A DNA stretch of 64,000 nt from JAJFFW01 sp038534195 (GTDB lineage: Bacteria; Pseudomonadota; Alphaproteobacteria; Caulobacterales; Parvularculaceae). Positions 32,861-40,925 of the stretch are shown in pieces. The stretch is from assembly GCA_038534195.1 (NCBI GenBank), contig JBCAXE010000016.1:1-64000 (forward strand), written 5' to 3'. Under the pieces are notes generated by a model. The model made no database searches and had not been told where the DNA came from. It saw only the letters and a program-made list of their open reading frames with translations. Numbering within the stretch: the stretch's first letter is position 1; every line of letters starts with the position of its first letter. The position numbers and the translations under genes were made by a program.

Positions 32861-33943
32861 ATGACCTTCGGAAAACCGCGTATGACGACATCTTCGATCG
32901 ACCGCCTGGAGATCCGGCGCCCGGACGATTGGCATGTCCATTTGCGCGACGGGGCGATGCTCCAAGCGGTGGCGACTTACACCGCGCGCCAGTTCGCCCG
33001 GGCGATCATCATGCCTAACCTGGCGCCGCCCGTGACCACGGTCACAGCCGCGCAAGCCTATCGCGAACGCATCCTCGCCGCGGTTGATCCAGCGCTCGAG
33101 TTTACGCCGCTGATGACCTGCTATCTGACCGACACGATCGAGGCGCAGGAAATCGAACGCGGGTTTGCGGACGGCGTCTTCACAGCGGCGAAACTCTATC
33201 CGGCGAACGCGACCACGAACTCCAGCTATGGCGTGACCGATATTAGTAATATCTATCCGGTTCTGGAGATGATGCAGCGCATCCGCATGCCGCTGCTTGT
33301 TCATGGCGAGGTGACGGATCCCGATATCGATATCTTCGATCGGGAAGCGGTTTTTATCGAGCGTATTCTGTCGAAGGTCGCCGCTGATTTCCCCGATTTG
33401 AAGATCGTCTTTGAACATATCACGACGGAAGACGCCGTGGCATTCGTCACAGGAAGCGGACCGCGCGTCGCGGCGACGATTACGCCGCATCATCTGGCCT
33501 TTAATCGCAACGCGATTTTCGAAGGCGGCATTCGTCCGCACTATTATTGTTTGCCGGTGGCGAAGCGCGAAAAACATCGACTCGCTTTACGCAAGGCCGC
33601 GACCTCGGGGTCGGAGAAATTCTTTCTGGGTACGGACTCAGCCCCGCATGACGTGAGCGCCAAGGAGACGGCCTGCGGCTGCGCCGGCGTTTTCAATGCG
33701 CCCTTCGCCATGGAAAGTTACGCAAAGACCTTTGAGGAAGAAAATGCGCTCGATCGGCTGGAAGGTTTCGCCTCGCTTCACGGCCCCGCTTTTTACGGGT
33801 TACCGCCCAATGACGAAAAAGTTGTCTTGAAACGCGAAGCGATAACGCCGTCGCCGACGCTTGACGCCGCGGGCGGTCATATCGTTCCATTTCACGCTGG
33901 CGAGGAATTAGCCTGGCGGTTTGTCGAGGGAAAAAGAGATTGA
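32861..33943 (+). CDS. pyrC: Dihydroorotase, PyrC type
   Basis: This zinc amidohydrolase closes N-carbamoyl-aspartate to dihydroorotate in pyrimidine synthesis. The metal-binding HVHLRDG, the carbamylated-lysine segment AAKLYPANATTNS, LLVHGEV, FEHITT and the late GTDSAPH are all present, the pattern of the E. coli PyrC class. The length (360) is slightly above the usual 345. The ATG at 32861 follows GGGGTG; an in-frame ATG at 32882 gives 353 residues and may be the true start. The pair with ygfZ shares an 84-nt divergent region. Confidence 0.93.
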   Translation: MTFGKPRMTTSSIDRLEIRRPDDWHVHLRDGAMLQAVATYTARQFARAIIMPNLAPPVTTVTAAQAYRERILAAVDPALEFTPLMTCYLTDTIEAQEIERGFADGVFTAAKLYPANATTNSSYGVTDISNIYPVLEMMQRIRMPLLVHGEVTDPDIDIFDREAVFIERILSKVAADFPDLKIVFEHITTEDAVAFVTGSGPRVAATITPHHLAFNRNAIFEGGIRPHYYCLPVAKREKHRLALRKAATSGSEKFFLGTDSAPHDVSAKETACGCAGVFNAPFAMESYAKTFEEENALDRLEGFASLHGPAFYGLPPNDEKVVLKREAITPSPTLDAAGGHIVPFHAGEELAWRFVEGKRD

Positions 33944-34003
33944 TAGGGTTGCCGTGCGGTGGCCGCTGATAACGAAATAAAGGGCGGCAAAAGGAGGGGG
34001 CTT

Positions 34004-34216
34004 ATGACGCTGTTATTAAGGATCGCGTCGGTGCTGGCGCTTGTCGTCAGTCTCTTGGCGGCGCTCATCGCCGGCAGACTATTTTGGGAATTCAATTACG
34101 GCGATCAGTTCTTCCGAAACGCGTACAAAATATCCCGAAACGGACGGGCGTGTGGATGCGCGGTTACCGCTGACCCCCGCGCCAGACCGTGGGGAACGCG
34201 TCGTCGCCTTCAATAG
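34004..34216 (+). CDS. Small single-pass membrane protein, unknown
   Basis: I do not recognise this protein. The ATG at 34004 follows a very strong ribosome-binding sequence (AAAGGAGG, with 6-8 nt spacing) and starts one hydrophobic helix (residues 3-27), then FWEFNYGDQFFRN and a basic, Arg-rich end. It is 70 residues long, and its last 53 nt overlap antisense the 3' end of the TIGR02301 gene. The helix and the ribosome-binding site support expression, while the Arg/Gly-rich tail looks like out-of-frame coding, so the 3' end may have decayed. Confidence 0.5.
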   Translation: MTLLLRIASVLALVVSLLAALIAGRLFWEFNYGDQFFRNAYKISRNGRACGCAVTADPRARPWGTRRRLQ

Positions 34217-34604
34217 ATTCGTATAGCGGATCGGTTAGTGCTTTGACGATGCGTTCGCCTTCTGATGCGCGTGAGGCGGCGTAATCTTCCGCGCTTCGGC
34301 TGCAGATGTCATAGCGCTTTTGCGCCCTGCTATACCCATCATTAAAGGCGCGCACGAGCACGTCGCGTTGGCTCGCCGCGGGGTCTTCCAGCTCTACCAG
34401 CTTTTTCATGCGGTTGCGCCACGCGTCCGCTTCGCGGCGCGGCTCGCACATCCGGCGGATATGGTGCATTTCGCCGAAGATCGTCGCCAGTTTAGCGAGA
34501 TTTTCCTGGCGCGCGCGGTAGTCCTCAGGATCTTGCGCAAGCGCAGGCGTCATGGCCGACAGAACAACGGCGCAGGCGGCGAGAATGGTGGATGACGCTT
34601 TCAT
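34164..34604 (-). CDS. TIGR02301 family exported protein
   Basis: This 146-residue protein has a signal peptide (cleavage near ALAQ-DP) and a helical mature part (ENLAKLATIFGEMHHIRRMC, then AWRNRMKKLVELE, then FNDGYSRAQKRYDICSRSA). The two cysteines, one in each half, are conserved in this alphaproteobacteria-specific family. No function is known. It lies 61 nt after the Nudix gene on the same strand, an arrangement often seen for this family. Confidence 0.85.
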   Translation of the reverse strand: MKASSTILAACAVVLSAMTPALAQDPEDYRARQENLAKLATIFGEMHHIRRMCEPRREADAWRNRMKKLVELEDPAASQRDVLVRAFNDGYSRAQKRYDICSRSAEDYAASRASEGERIVKALTDPLYESIEGDDAFPTVWRGGQR

Positions 34605-34665
34605 AGGGACAGATCAGACCTTCAATACGCCGATTATAAGGCGCCCTTGGGGTTGGCGCGAGCGC

Positions 34666-35085
34666 TTATATGGCGCGCATCTTCAGCGCCATGGCCAGCG
34701 CCCGGCGGGTTTCGTCCCATGAAAGGCGAGCCTTTGCTTCTTCAATCGCCACGAATTCCGCCGCCGCGGCGTCGTCCCCGGCGATGGGCTCGCCGCTCAC
34801 CCATTCGCACGCGTAGTCGACCATCACGGTATGCGGGAACGCATAATCAGGACCCGGCATCGCCTCAAATACGTCGATCAGCCCAGTGACGCGAACCGCG
34901 CATGTAGTCTCCTCGCACACCTCGCGCGCGACCGCCTCGATAAGCGTCTCGCCATAGTGGAGCCCGCCGCCGGGGATTGACCATTGCCCGAGCCAGGGCG
35001 GTTTACCCCGTTTGATCAGTAAAACTTCAGCGCCGCGGAAGACGACAGCGCCAACGCTAACGCGCGGTGACTTTTCTTGCCCCAT
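34666..35085 (-). CDS. Nudix hydrolase, ADP-ribose pyrophosphatase-like
   Basis: This 139-residue Nudix enzyme has the complete box: GGLHYGET, then VAREVCEET. The preceding LIKRGKPPWLGQWSIPGG is typical of small Nudix proteins that cleave ADP-ribose or oxidised nucleotides. The actual substrate cannot be read from the sequence. It is divergent from yedK with 21 nt between start codons, so the two promoters must overlap. Confidence 0.9.
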   Translation of the reverse strand: MGQEKSPRVSVGAVVFRGAEVLLIKRGKPPWLGQWSIPGGGLHYGETLIEAVAREVCEETTCAVRVTGLIDVFEAMPGPDYAFPHTVMVDYACEWVSGEPIAGDDAAAAEFVAIEEAKARLSWDETRRALAMALKMRAI

Positions 35086-35106
35086 GATCCTCCTATAGTG
35101 CGTCTC

Positions 35107-35802
35107 ATGTGCGGGCGCTATCTTTTGACATCACCGCCGGACGAAGTTGCGGCGACTTTCGCGGTGGATGTGCGGGACAATTTTCCGCCGCGCTACAATA
35201 TCGCGCCGACACAGCCGATCGGCGTCATCCATATCAATGAGCGGCGCGACAAGGCTTTTGCGCTCATGCGATGGGGGTTCATTCCGTCCTGGATGGATGC
35301 GGAAAAAGGACACCCCATGAACAATGCGCGTGCGGAAACCGTTGCGGAAAAACCGAGCTTCCGGAGCGCCTACAAGCGCCGCCGCTGTCTTGTACCCGCC
35401 GATGGATTTTACGAGTGGACGGGCGAGGCTGGCGCGCGCCAGCCCTATCTTGCGGCGCCAGCGGCGGGCGGGCTCTTTGGTTTCGCCGGCATCTGGGAGA
35501 CATGCCTTGCGGCCAACGGCTCAGAGGCCGACACGGTCGCGATCCTCACCATCGCTGCAGGCCCCGATATGGCCGCGCTCCATCACCGCGAGCCCGTCGT
35601 AATCGATCCTGATCACTATGATTTATGGCTGCAGACGGACGAACGCGACATGGATCAGTTGACGCCGCTTCTCCACGCGCGCGCGGAAGGCTATTGGCGG
35701 CTCACGCCTGTTTCCACTGACGTGAACAACGCCCGCAATGATGGTCCGGACCTAATTCGGCCCGTTGAAGTCACGCGCTTTAAGACGGATTTGTTTGAGT
35801 AA
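35107..35802 (+). CDS. yedK: SRAP-domain abasic-site protein YedK/HMCES family
   Basis: This 231-residue protein forms a covalent link with abasic sites in single-stranded DNA. The catalytic Cys2 (MCGRY) fixes the start at 35107; upstream in-frame codons lie in the divergent Nudix promoter region. Further family motifs: NIAPTQPI, MRWGFIPSW, NARAET, CLVPADGFYEW and the late HHREPVVIDPD. The initiator Met is removed so that Cys becomes N-terminal and forms a thiazolidine with the abasic aldehyde. Confidence 0.94.
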   Translation: MCGRYLLTSPPDEVAATFAVDVRDNFPPRYNIAPTQPIGVIHINERRDKAFALMRWGFIPSWMDAEKGHPMNNARAETVAEKPSFRSAYKRRRCLVPADGFYEWTGEAGARQPYLAAPAAGGLFGFAGIWETCLAANGSEADTVAILTIAAGPDMAALHHREPVVIDPDHYDLWLQTDERDMDQLTPLLHARAEGYWRLTPVSTDVNNARNDGPDLIRPVEVTRFKTDLFE

Positions 35803-35881
35803 TACGCCGCGCCGCCACCTTACGGTCAGTATAAAGATCTAAAAAAATATTTCCTATAGAGATTTGCTAGAGCGCATTTCC

Positions 35882-36685
35882 TCAAGCCGCTTTTTTCGCT
35901 GCGCCTTTTGGCTTCGGTTGCGGGCGCGTGAACAGCCAATCGGTCTCGGACGAACCGCTCTTTGAAAATTTATAGCTGCCCTCATTAAAGTCTTTCAGAT
36001 CGGTGGCTTTCTCAATGCGGTTTTCGATCGCCCAGCGGGCCATCATGCCGCGCGCCTGTTTTGCGTACATCATGATGGCGCGGGTTTTGCCGTCTTTAGT
36101 CTCTTTGAAATTGACGCTCATCCACGGCGCTTTCAATGCCTTGCGATCGACCGCCTTGGCGTATTCGTTGGAGGCGAGGCACACGATGGTCGGATCGGCG
36201 TGCGTCTTCACCGCCTTGTCCAGTTCCTTCGCGACAACGGGCCGCCAGAAATCGTAAAGATTACCACCGCGCGGATTAGTCAAACGGCTCCCCATCTCAA
36301 GACGATAGGGCTGGATCGCATCGAGGGGGCGTAAGAGTCCGTAAAGGCCGGAAAGTATGCGCAAATGGTCTTGAGCATATTCTAGATCGTCCTTGTCAAG
36401 ACTGTTCGCATCGAGTCCGCGATAGACATCGCCCGCAAAAGTGAGCGCAGCCTGTTTGGCGCCGGTAATACGGCCGCTGTCTTTGAACGCCTGGAACCGC
36501 TCATAGTTCAGATCGGCGAGCGCGTCAGATATTCCCATGAGCTTTTTGACCTTTGCGCTCGTCAAATTTTTCACCACTGGCGTCAATTCTTTGATGTCTT
36601 TCGACAGGGCGGGCTTTGTCGCCGGGACATCGGCGGGCGCCGGGTCGAAATCAAGCATTTTTGCGGGGGAAAGCAGCATTAACAT
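35882..36685 (-). CDS. yaaA: Peroxide stress protein YaaA (DUF328/UPF0246)
   Basis: This 267-residue protein belongs to the YaaA family, which limits intracellular free iron during hydrogen peroxide stress and has a DNA-binding fold. The start (MLMLLSPAKMLDFD), GDVYRGLDA, the LRILSGLYGLLRPLD motif and the closing FNEGSYKF are characteristic. I chose the ATG at 36685, which aligns with family members, over the TTG 3 nt upstream. A short Lys/Ala-rich tail is added at the C-terminus. It follows the FAD oxidase gene by 12 nt. Confidence 0.93.
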   Translation of the reverse strand: MLMLLSPAKMLDFDPAPADVPATKPALSKDIKELTPVVKNLTSAKVKKLMGISDALADLNYERFQAFKDSGRITGAKQAALTFAGDVYRGLDANSLDKDDLEYAQDHLRILSGLYGLLRPLDAIQPYRLEMGSRLTNPRGGNLYDFWRPVVAKELDKAVKTHADPTIVCLASNEYAKAVDRKALKAPWMSVNFKETKDGKTRAIMMYAKQARGMMARWAIENRIEKATDLKDFNEGSYKFSKSGSSETDWLFTRPQPKPKGAAKKAA

Positions 36686-36697
36686 CAAAGGCCTCGC

Positions 36698-38122
36698 TTA
36701 CAGCATTTTGCCGGGGTTCATGATGCCGTCCGGGTCGAGCGCGTGCTTGACCGCGCGCATCATCGACAGTTCGACATCGCTTTTCGTTTTAGCGATCTGG
36801 TCGCGCTTATGGCGTCCTACGCCATGTTCGGCGGAAATAGAGCCGTTAAACGCGCCGATCACGTCATAGACGCCAGCCTCAATGTCGGGCCGTAAATTGT
36901 CGAGGGCGTTTTTATCGGCGCCCTCCGCCGGGACCACGTCATAGTGAATATTGCCGTCGCCGATATGGCCGAAGGCGACGACTCGCGCCCCGGGGGTCGC
37001 GCGCGCGACGGCGGCGTCCGCTTTATTCAAGAAGGCCGGAATATCCGCGGTGGGCACAGAGACGTCATGGCGCGCGCCGAGCCCTTCATGGTTGATCGCC
37101 TCGGACATGGCGTGGCGCATGCGCCAGAGCGCCGCAGCCTGCGTTTCATTTTCCGCAATGGTCCCGTCACTGATGATATTTTGTTCAAGCGCGCTTTCAA
37201 GCAACGCTTCGACGGTCGTCCGCAAATCGCCGATCCCGGCGGAGGAGAATTCCATCAGGACATACCAGGGATGCGGCGCAGCCAGCGGATCGCGCGCGCC
37301 GTCGATATTTTTCACAAGCAGCGCCATGCACTGGCGCGAAAGGAGTTCAAAGCTTGACGCGAGGCCCCCGGTCGCTTCTTGCGCATGCGCGAGCAACGCC
37401 ACGGCCGCGTCGGGCGAGGGCGCGCCCACAAACGCCGTCACGCGCTCGGTCGGTCGCGGAAAGAGTTTTAAGACGGCGCCGGTGACGACACCAAGCGTGC
37501 CTTCTCCGCCGATAAATAATTGCTTCAGATCATATCCAGTGTTGTCCTTGCGCAAGCGCTTCAGGCTGCTCCAGATCTCGCCGCGCGGCGTCACGACCTC
37601 GAGGCCAAGCACAAGCTCGCGCATATTGCCGTATCGCAAGACGTTGACGCCGCCGGCGTTCGTCGAGATGACGCCGCCGATCTGACACGAGCCCTCGGAC
37701 CCGATGGAAAGTGGAAACAGGCGATTGACGGCGCGCGCCTCTTCTTGCGCATCGTGAAGCGTGACGCCGGCATCTACCGTCATCGTGTTGTCAAGCGCCG
37801 AGATATCCCGGATCGTCCGCATACGTTTCAGCGAAAGGAGGATTTCCGGGCCAAAGGGGATTTGACCGCCTACAAGGCCGGTGTTGCCTCCCTGGGGGGT
37901 GATCGCAATCTTCTCTTGCGCGCAGAGTTTGACGACCGCCGCGACTTCTTGCGTGGACGTCGGCGCGACGATCAGCGCCGCTTTCCCCGGCCAACGGTCG
38001 CGCCACTCGGAAAGGAAGGGCGCCGCTTCGTCGCCATGAAACACGCCTTTTGGGCCGACAATGTCAGCAATGGCGTCGAGCGCACCGGCGGACGGCGCGG
38101 TGAATTTGGCGGGCGCATTCAT
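36698..38122 (-). CDS. FAD-binding 2-hydroxyacid dehydrogenase (GlcD/D2HGDH family)
   Basis: This 474-residue flavoenzyme has the PCMH-type FAD domain (LIVAPTSTQEVAAVVKLC, then TPQGGNTGLVGGQ, then GSEGSCQIGGVISTNAGG) and the FAD-oxidase C-terminal domain ending in HALDPDGIMNPGK. Metal-binding His residues occur in FGHIGDGNIHYD and SAEHGVGRHK. Members oxidise D-2-hydroxyglutarate, D-lactate or glycolate; the single-subunit form and these motifs favour D-2-hydroxyglutarate or D-lactate. The electron acceptor is probably ETF or a quinone. yaaA is directly downstream. Confidence 0.9.
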   Translation of the reverse strand: MNAPAKFTAPSAGALDAIADIVGPKGVFHGDEAAPFLSEWRDRWPGKAALIVAPTSTQEVAAVVKLCAQEKIAITPQGGNTGLVGGQIPFGPEILLSLKRMRTIRDISALDNTMTVDAGVTLHDAQEEARAVNRLFPLSIGSEGSCQIGGVISTNAGGVNVLRYGNMRELVLGLEVVTPRGEIWSSLKRLRKDNTGYDLKQLFIGGEGTLGVVTGAVLKLFPRPTERVTAFVGAPSPDAAVALLAHAQEATGGLASSFELLSRQCMALLVKNIDGARDPLAAPHPWYVLMEFSSAGIGDLRTTVEALLESALEQNIISDGTIAENETQAAALWRMRHAMSEAINHEGLGARHDVSVPTADIPAFLNKADAAVARATPGARVVAFGHIGDGNIHYDVVPAEGADKNALDNLRPDIEAGVYDVIGAFNGSISAEHGVGRHKRDQIAKTKSDVELSMMRAVKHALDPDGIMNPGKML

Positions 38123-38212
38123 GGCCTTAAGATCGTGGGTTTTCTCGCCCGGTCAAGAGCGCCCGAGCTGGCGAGGGGCGGCGAAGCGTCTCACGCAGGC
38201 AGCGCCGTCACC

Positions 38213-39112
38213 TTAATTCATATCGGTGGCGAAGATTTCAATCTTCAATGCGTATGGCGGCGTGTCGGACCATGCTTCTTCTGGCGGATTGGCTGCGCTC
38301 GTATAGACGACAATGTCGAGAGGCTGGCCCCAGTCTTCGCCGCCGGCGGCGATGTCGCCCGGTATCAGTCTGATTGTTTCGCCGCCTGAGGTGACTTCCA
38401 CGGGAATATTCCGGCCCCTCAAAGCCTGTTTAAAGTTCGGATCGCTTTTCTGGATCGATCGAGCGTCGTCAATCTGCCGGATGCGAATGTCTGAAAACTC
38501 CGCCTGATGCGAAATTGGCGCGTCGCTGTTTTCAAGGATCGCCACCAGCGCGGGACGCCGCCGCGCGTCGGATAGGGTGATGTTGTAAGAACGCATTTCG
38601 CGCCGCCGCTCTTGCGGTGCGATCTCCAGTTTCATCGTCTCACCCAGCGCGCCGCGCGAAAAACTTCTTTGCGAAGGCGCGCGGTAAAGAATTTCCAGTG
38701 TCTCGTCCTGGCCCGTGCGCAGAACGATGCGATCCGCCTCAACCGCCTCAATCGTGGCGTCGCCAAAGTAAGCGCGCGTCAACGCCCCGTTATCGTCGAT
38801 CGGCATGATCGCAGCCGCGCCATCGACGGCGAGCGTGGCGCGTTTGGCGCGGATTTCAGAGTCTTGCGTCCGTGGGCGCGGTGCTCGGCGCGCCGTCACC
38901 GGATCATCCGGCACTTCAATTGCGTCCACGGGCGGCAAATCATCGTTGGCGACGCGGTCGCTCCATAGCGCTTCTTGTCGCGGCGTTTGGACCGCACTCA
39001 GAATATCCTCGTTCGTCGCCTCTCTTGTCTGTGGCGACGGAGCGGTGGCGCACGCGGTGATCACGGCGGCGCATGCGACCATCGCGGTTTGGGTCAAAAA
39101 TTTCTGGCGCAT
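38213..39112 (-). CDS. Putative lipoprotein, partner of the metzincin gene
   Basis: I do not recognise a family. The 299-residue protein has a lipobox (ITACA, Cys near 21), a linker with Pro/Arg, a small beta domain with IEAVEADRIVLRTGQDETLEILYR, and a C-terminal beta-rich part. It begins 3 nt after the metzincin stop on the same strand, so the two are surely co-translated, and both are lipid-anchored. That suggests a pair acting together in the envelope, for example protease and regulator, but this is inferred from position only. Confidence 0.7.
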   Translation of the reverse strand: MRQKFLTQTAMVACAAVITACATAPSPQTREATNEDILSAVQTPRQEALWSDRVANDDLPPVDAIEVPDDPVTARRAPRPRTQDSEIRAKRATLAVDGAAAIMPIDDNGALTRAYFGDATIEAVEADRIVLRTGQDETLEILYRAPSQRSFSRGALGETMKLEIAPQERRREMRSYNITLSDARRRPALVAILENSDAPISHQAEFSDIRIRQIDDARSIQKSDPNFKQALRGRNIPVEVTSGGETIRLIPGDIAAGGEDWGQPLDIVVYTSAANPPEEAWSDTPPYALKIEIFATDMN

Positions 39113-39115
39113 GGT

Positions 39116-40771
39116 TCAGCCTCCAAATCTTCCGTTGGTGCGCGGGCCGACGAAGGTAATGTTCCCCCAACTTGAAAAGTCATTGATCGTGTCGGCCGTG
39201 TCGCCGTCTTCGTTTAAGTCAAGCGCGCCGCAATTGTCCGTGTTATCGCCGTCGCTATTGAGATCGGCGTCCCGGCTTTCATAAAGTCCTTCCGGATCAT
39301 TGAGGCAATTTTCATCCAGCGTGCGACCCATGCCGGTTGAAAAGTCTGTTTCATTACTGAACGCGCCGGGCAGGGCGCCGTTTGTTTCGTGGGCGCCGGC
39401 CTGTTGATAATAAAGCGGGCTATAGACCGGTTCGCTTCGGCGTCCGGCGTTGTTGTCGCCGGTTCGGAGCTGCCAGGAATAGCTCATGACGCTGTTGTGG
39501 TTCGGTTTGTAACGCCCGTGATCAGCGCCGCCATGGCGCAAGCCAAGATCATGACCAAATTCATGGATGAATGTTTCCACCATACTTTTGACGGTCTGGA
39601 AACTGGCGCTGAAATTATCAAAACTGACGATGAAATCATCGCCGCCATTCCCTGTATTGAAATTGACGTCGCTGCGGCCGCTAGACCCGTTAGGGCGCGC
39701 ATTCGCCCAGATGCCGTAATGATAAATGCGTCCGCGCGCGGCATTATCGAAGTTTGCGCCTTTGAGATCATAAAAGCTTGTTTGCCCGAGCATGGCGTTG
39801 GTTGCGATGTCGAGATCGATCGCGCTCGAAAACGGCACCGTTCCAGACCGGTCGATCACAACATTGATGCCGTGATCGCTTGAGGGATTGATAAACGGCG
39901 CATCGGCGAATGTCTCTTCCACATTCGTCCAGACGGCGGCTGTGGGCGGATTATCGAGATTTTGCATAATATCGACTTCGATGAAGACGTCCGGCTTGAG
40001 TGGGTCGGCGCCGAGACCCGGCAGGTCGACGTCAATCACGCCGTCACCGTCCGCGTCATATCCATTTTCTTCCCAAGTGTCCGGAATATCGTCGCCGTCG
40101 CGATCAAGGGTGCCCTCTGTCCGAGGCATCCGATAGGCGCGCGACGCGCTGGTCTGACCATCCGTATTCTGAACGGATATTTGCAGCGTTTCAGCCGCCG
40201 CGCCTGTCCACGGCACGATATAACTGACCCAGTGATAGACTGGAAACGCCAAGTCTTCGGGCGGTACGCCGAAGAGATCATTGCGTAAGCCTTTATGCGC
40301 CACTGTCGGTTGAACGGCGCCGTTTACGAAGACTTCCGCGTCCACATCTCCGTTCGCCGCCTGCACATAGAGCCAGGTCGTAACGGTGCTGTCAGTGTTG
40401 AAGTCTGCGTAGACGAGACTGATCCGATCGATCCGCGGCGGCGTTGTCGGTTGCGCCTCGGTTACAGTGAATGTTCGTATCTCCGAACGCACATCGCCAA
40501 ATCGAAGCTGCACATTATGGGCGCCGAGGCTCGCCCCGTCAGGGACTGAAAAGATGCGTGACGACAAAAAGCCGCCGGGCAATGCTTGTTCAGAACCCGT
40601 CTCGGCGTCCCAATAAGCGGTCGTCAGAAACGTATCGCCATCGACTTCGACAAGCGTGCGTTCCGGACCGCTGTTGGGGTTAAGGGCGTCCAAATCAACG
40701 CTCGTACATCCAACCGCCGCTATCATAAGCGGTGCAGGAAAAAGCGGCGTTTTGCGAAAATTCCAGGCCAT
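39116..40771 (-). CDS. Lipid-anchored metzincin metalloprotease with IPT/TIG-like domain
   Basis: This 551-residue exported protein has a lipobox (AAVGC, Cys22), an IPT/TIG-like beta domain (about 28-106), an Asp-rich calcium-type loop (DRDGDDIPDTWEENGYDADG, 223-242), then the protease domain. The zinc site is HEFGHDLGLRH (403-413), the metzincin HExxHxxGxxH, with a Met-turn at Met429 (HNSVMSY). The C-terminus has more Asp/Asn loops (DADLNSDGDN, DLNEDGDTAD) resembling dockerin calcium sites. I chose the ATG at 40771 because GGGGGAG lies before it. It is an outer-membrane or surface protease by inference; the substrate is unknown. Confidence 0.85.
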   Translation of the reverse strand: MAWNFRKTPLFPAPLMIAAVGCTSVDLDALNPNSGPERTLVEVDGDTFLTTAYWDAETGSEQALPGGFLSSRIFSVPDGASLGAHNVQLRFGDVRSEIRTFTVTEAQPTTPPRIDRISLVYADFNTDSTVTTWLYVQAANGDVDAEVFVNGAVQPTVAHKGLRNDLFGVPPEDLAFPVYHWVSYIVPWTGAAAETLQISVQNTDGQTSASRAYRMPRTEGTLDRDGDDIPDTWEENGYDADGDGVIDVDLPGLGADPLKPDVFIEVDIMQNLDNPPTAAVWTNVEETFADAPFINPSSDHGINVVIDRSGTVPFSSAIDLDIATNAMLGQTSFYDLKGANFDNAARGRIYHYGIWANARPNGSSGRSDVNFNTGNGGDDFIVSFDNFSASFQTVKSMVETFIHEFGHDLGLRHGGADHGRYKPNHNSVMSYSWQLRTGDNNAGRRSEPVYSPLYYQQAGAHETNGALPGAFSNETDFSTGMGRTLDENCLNDPEGLYESRDADLNSDGDNTDNCGALDLNEDGDTADTINDFSSWGNITFVGPRTNGRFGG

Positions 40772-40855
40772 TGTTCTCCCCCGGTTTGCATTAAACAAAA
40801 CCGAAAATAGAATTACTCCTTACCCGGCGGACTCGCAAGAAAAAGCGTAAGCCGC

Positions 40856-40871
40856 TGTGACCGATGTCACC
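40856..40871. promoter_or_regulatory. CRP/FNR-type inverted repeat upstream of the metzincin gene
   Basis: The sequence TGTGACCGATGTCACC has perfect GTGAC / GTCAC arms around CGAT and fits TGTGA-N6-TCACA with one mismatch. It lies 85 nt upstream of the metzincin start, in the only non-coding gap of this stretch. A CRP-like regulator is the natural reading, but no such regulator gene is in the window. Confidence 0.5.
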
Positions 40872-40925
40872 ATCGCGATTAAAATTTAGCACGAACCGCC
40901 AAATTGTATGAATTAGCGGTAATCC

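Noticed and set aside
32777..33577. N-terminal extension of the YgfZ frame by about 267 residues
   Set aside because: It lies antisense to pyrC, shows no family match, and YgfZ homologues begin at MRECALTDRS-type sequence. It is a shadow frame.
34041..34226. Alternative frame to continue the small membrane ORF by one frameshift
   Set aside because: The continuation ends after about 30 residues and gives no recognisable domain, so a frameshifted longer gene is not supported.
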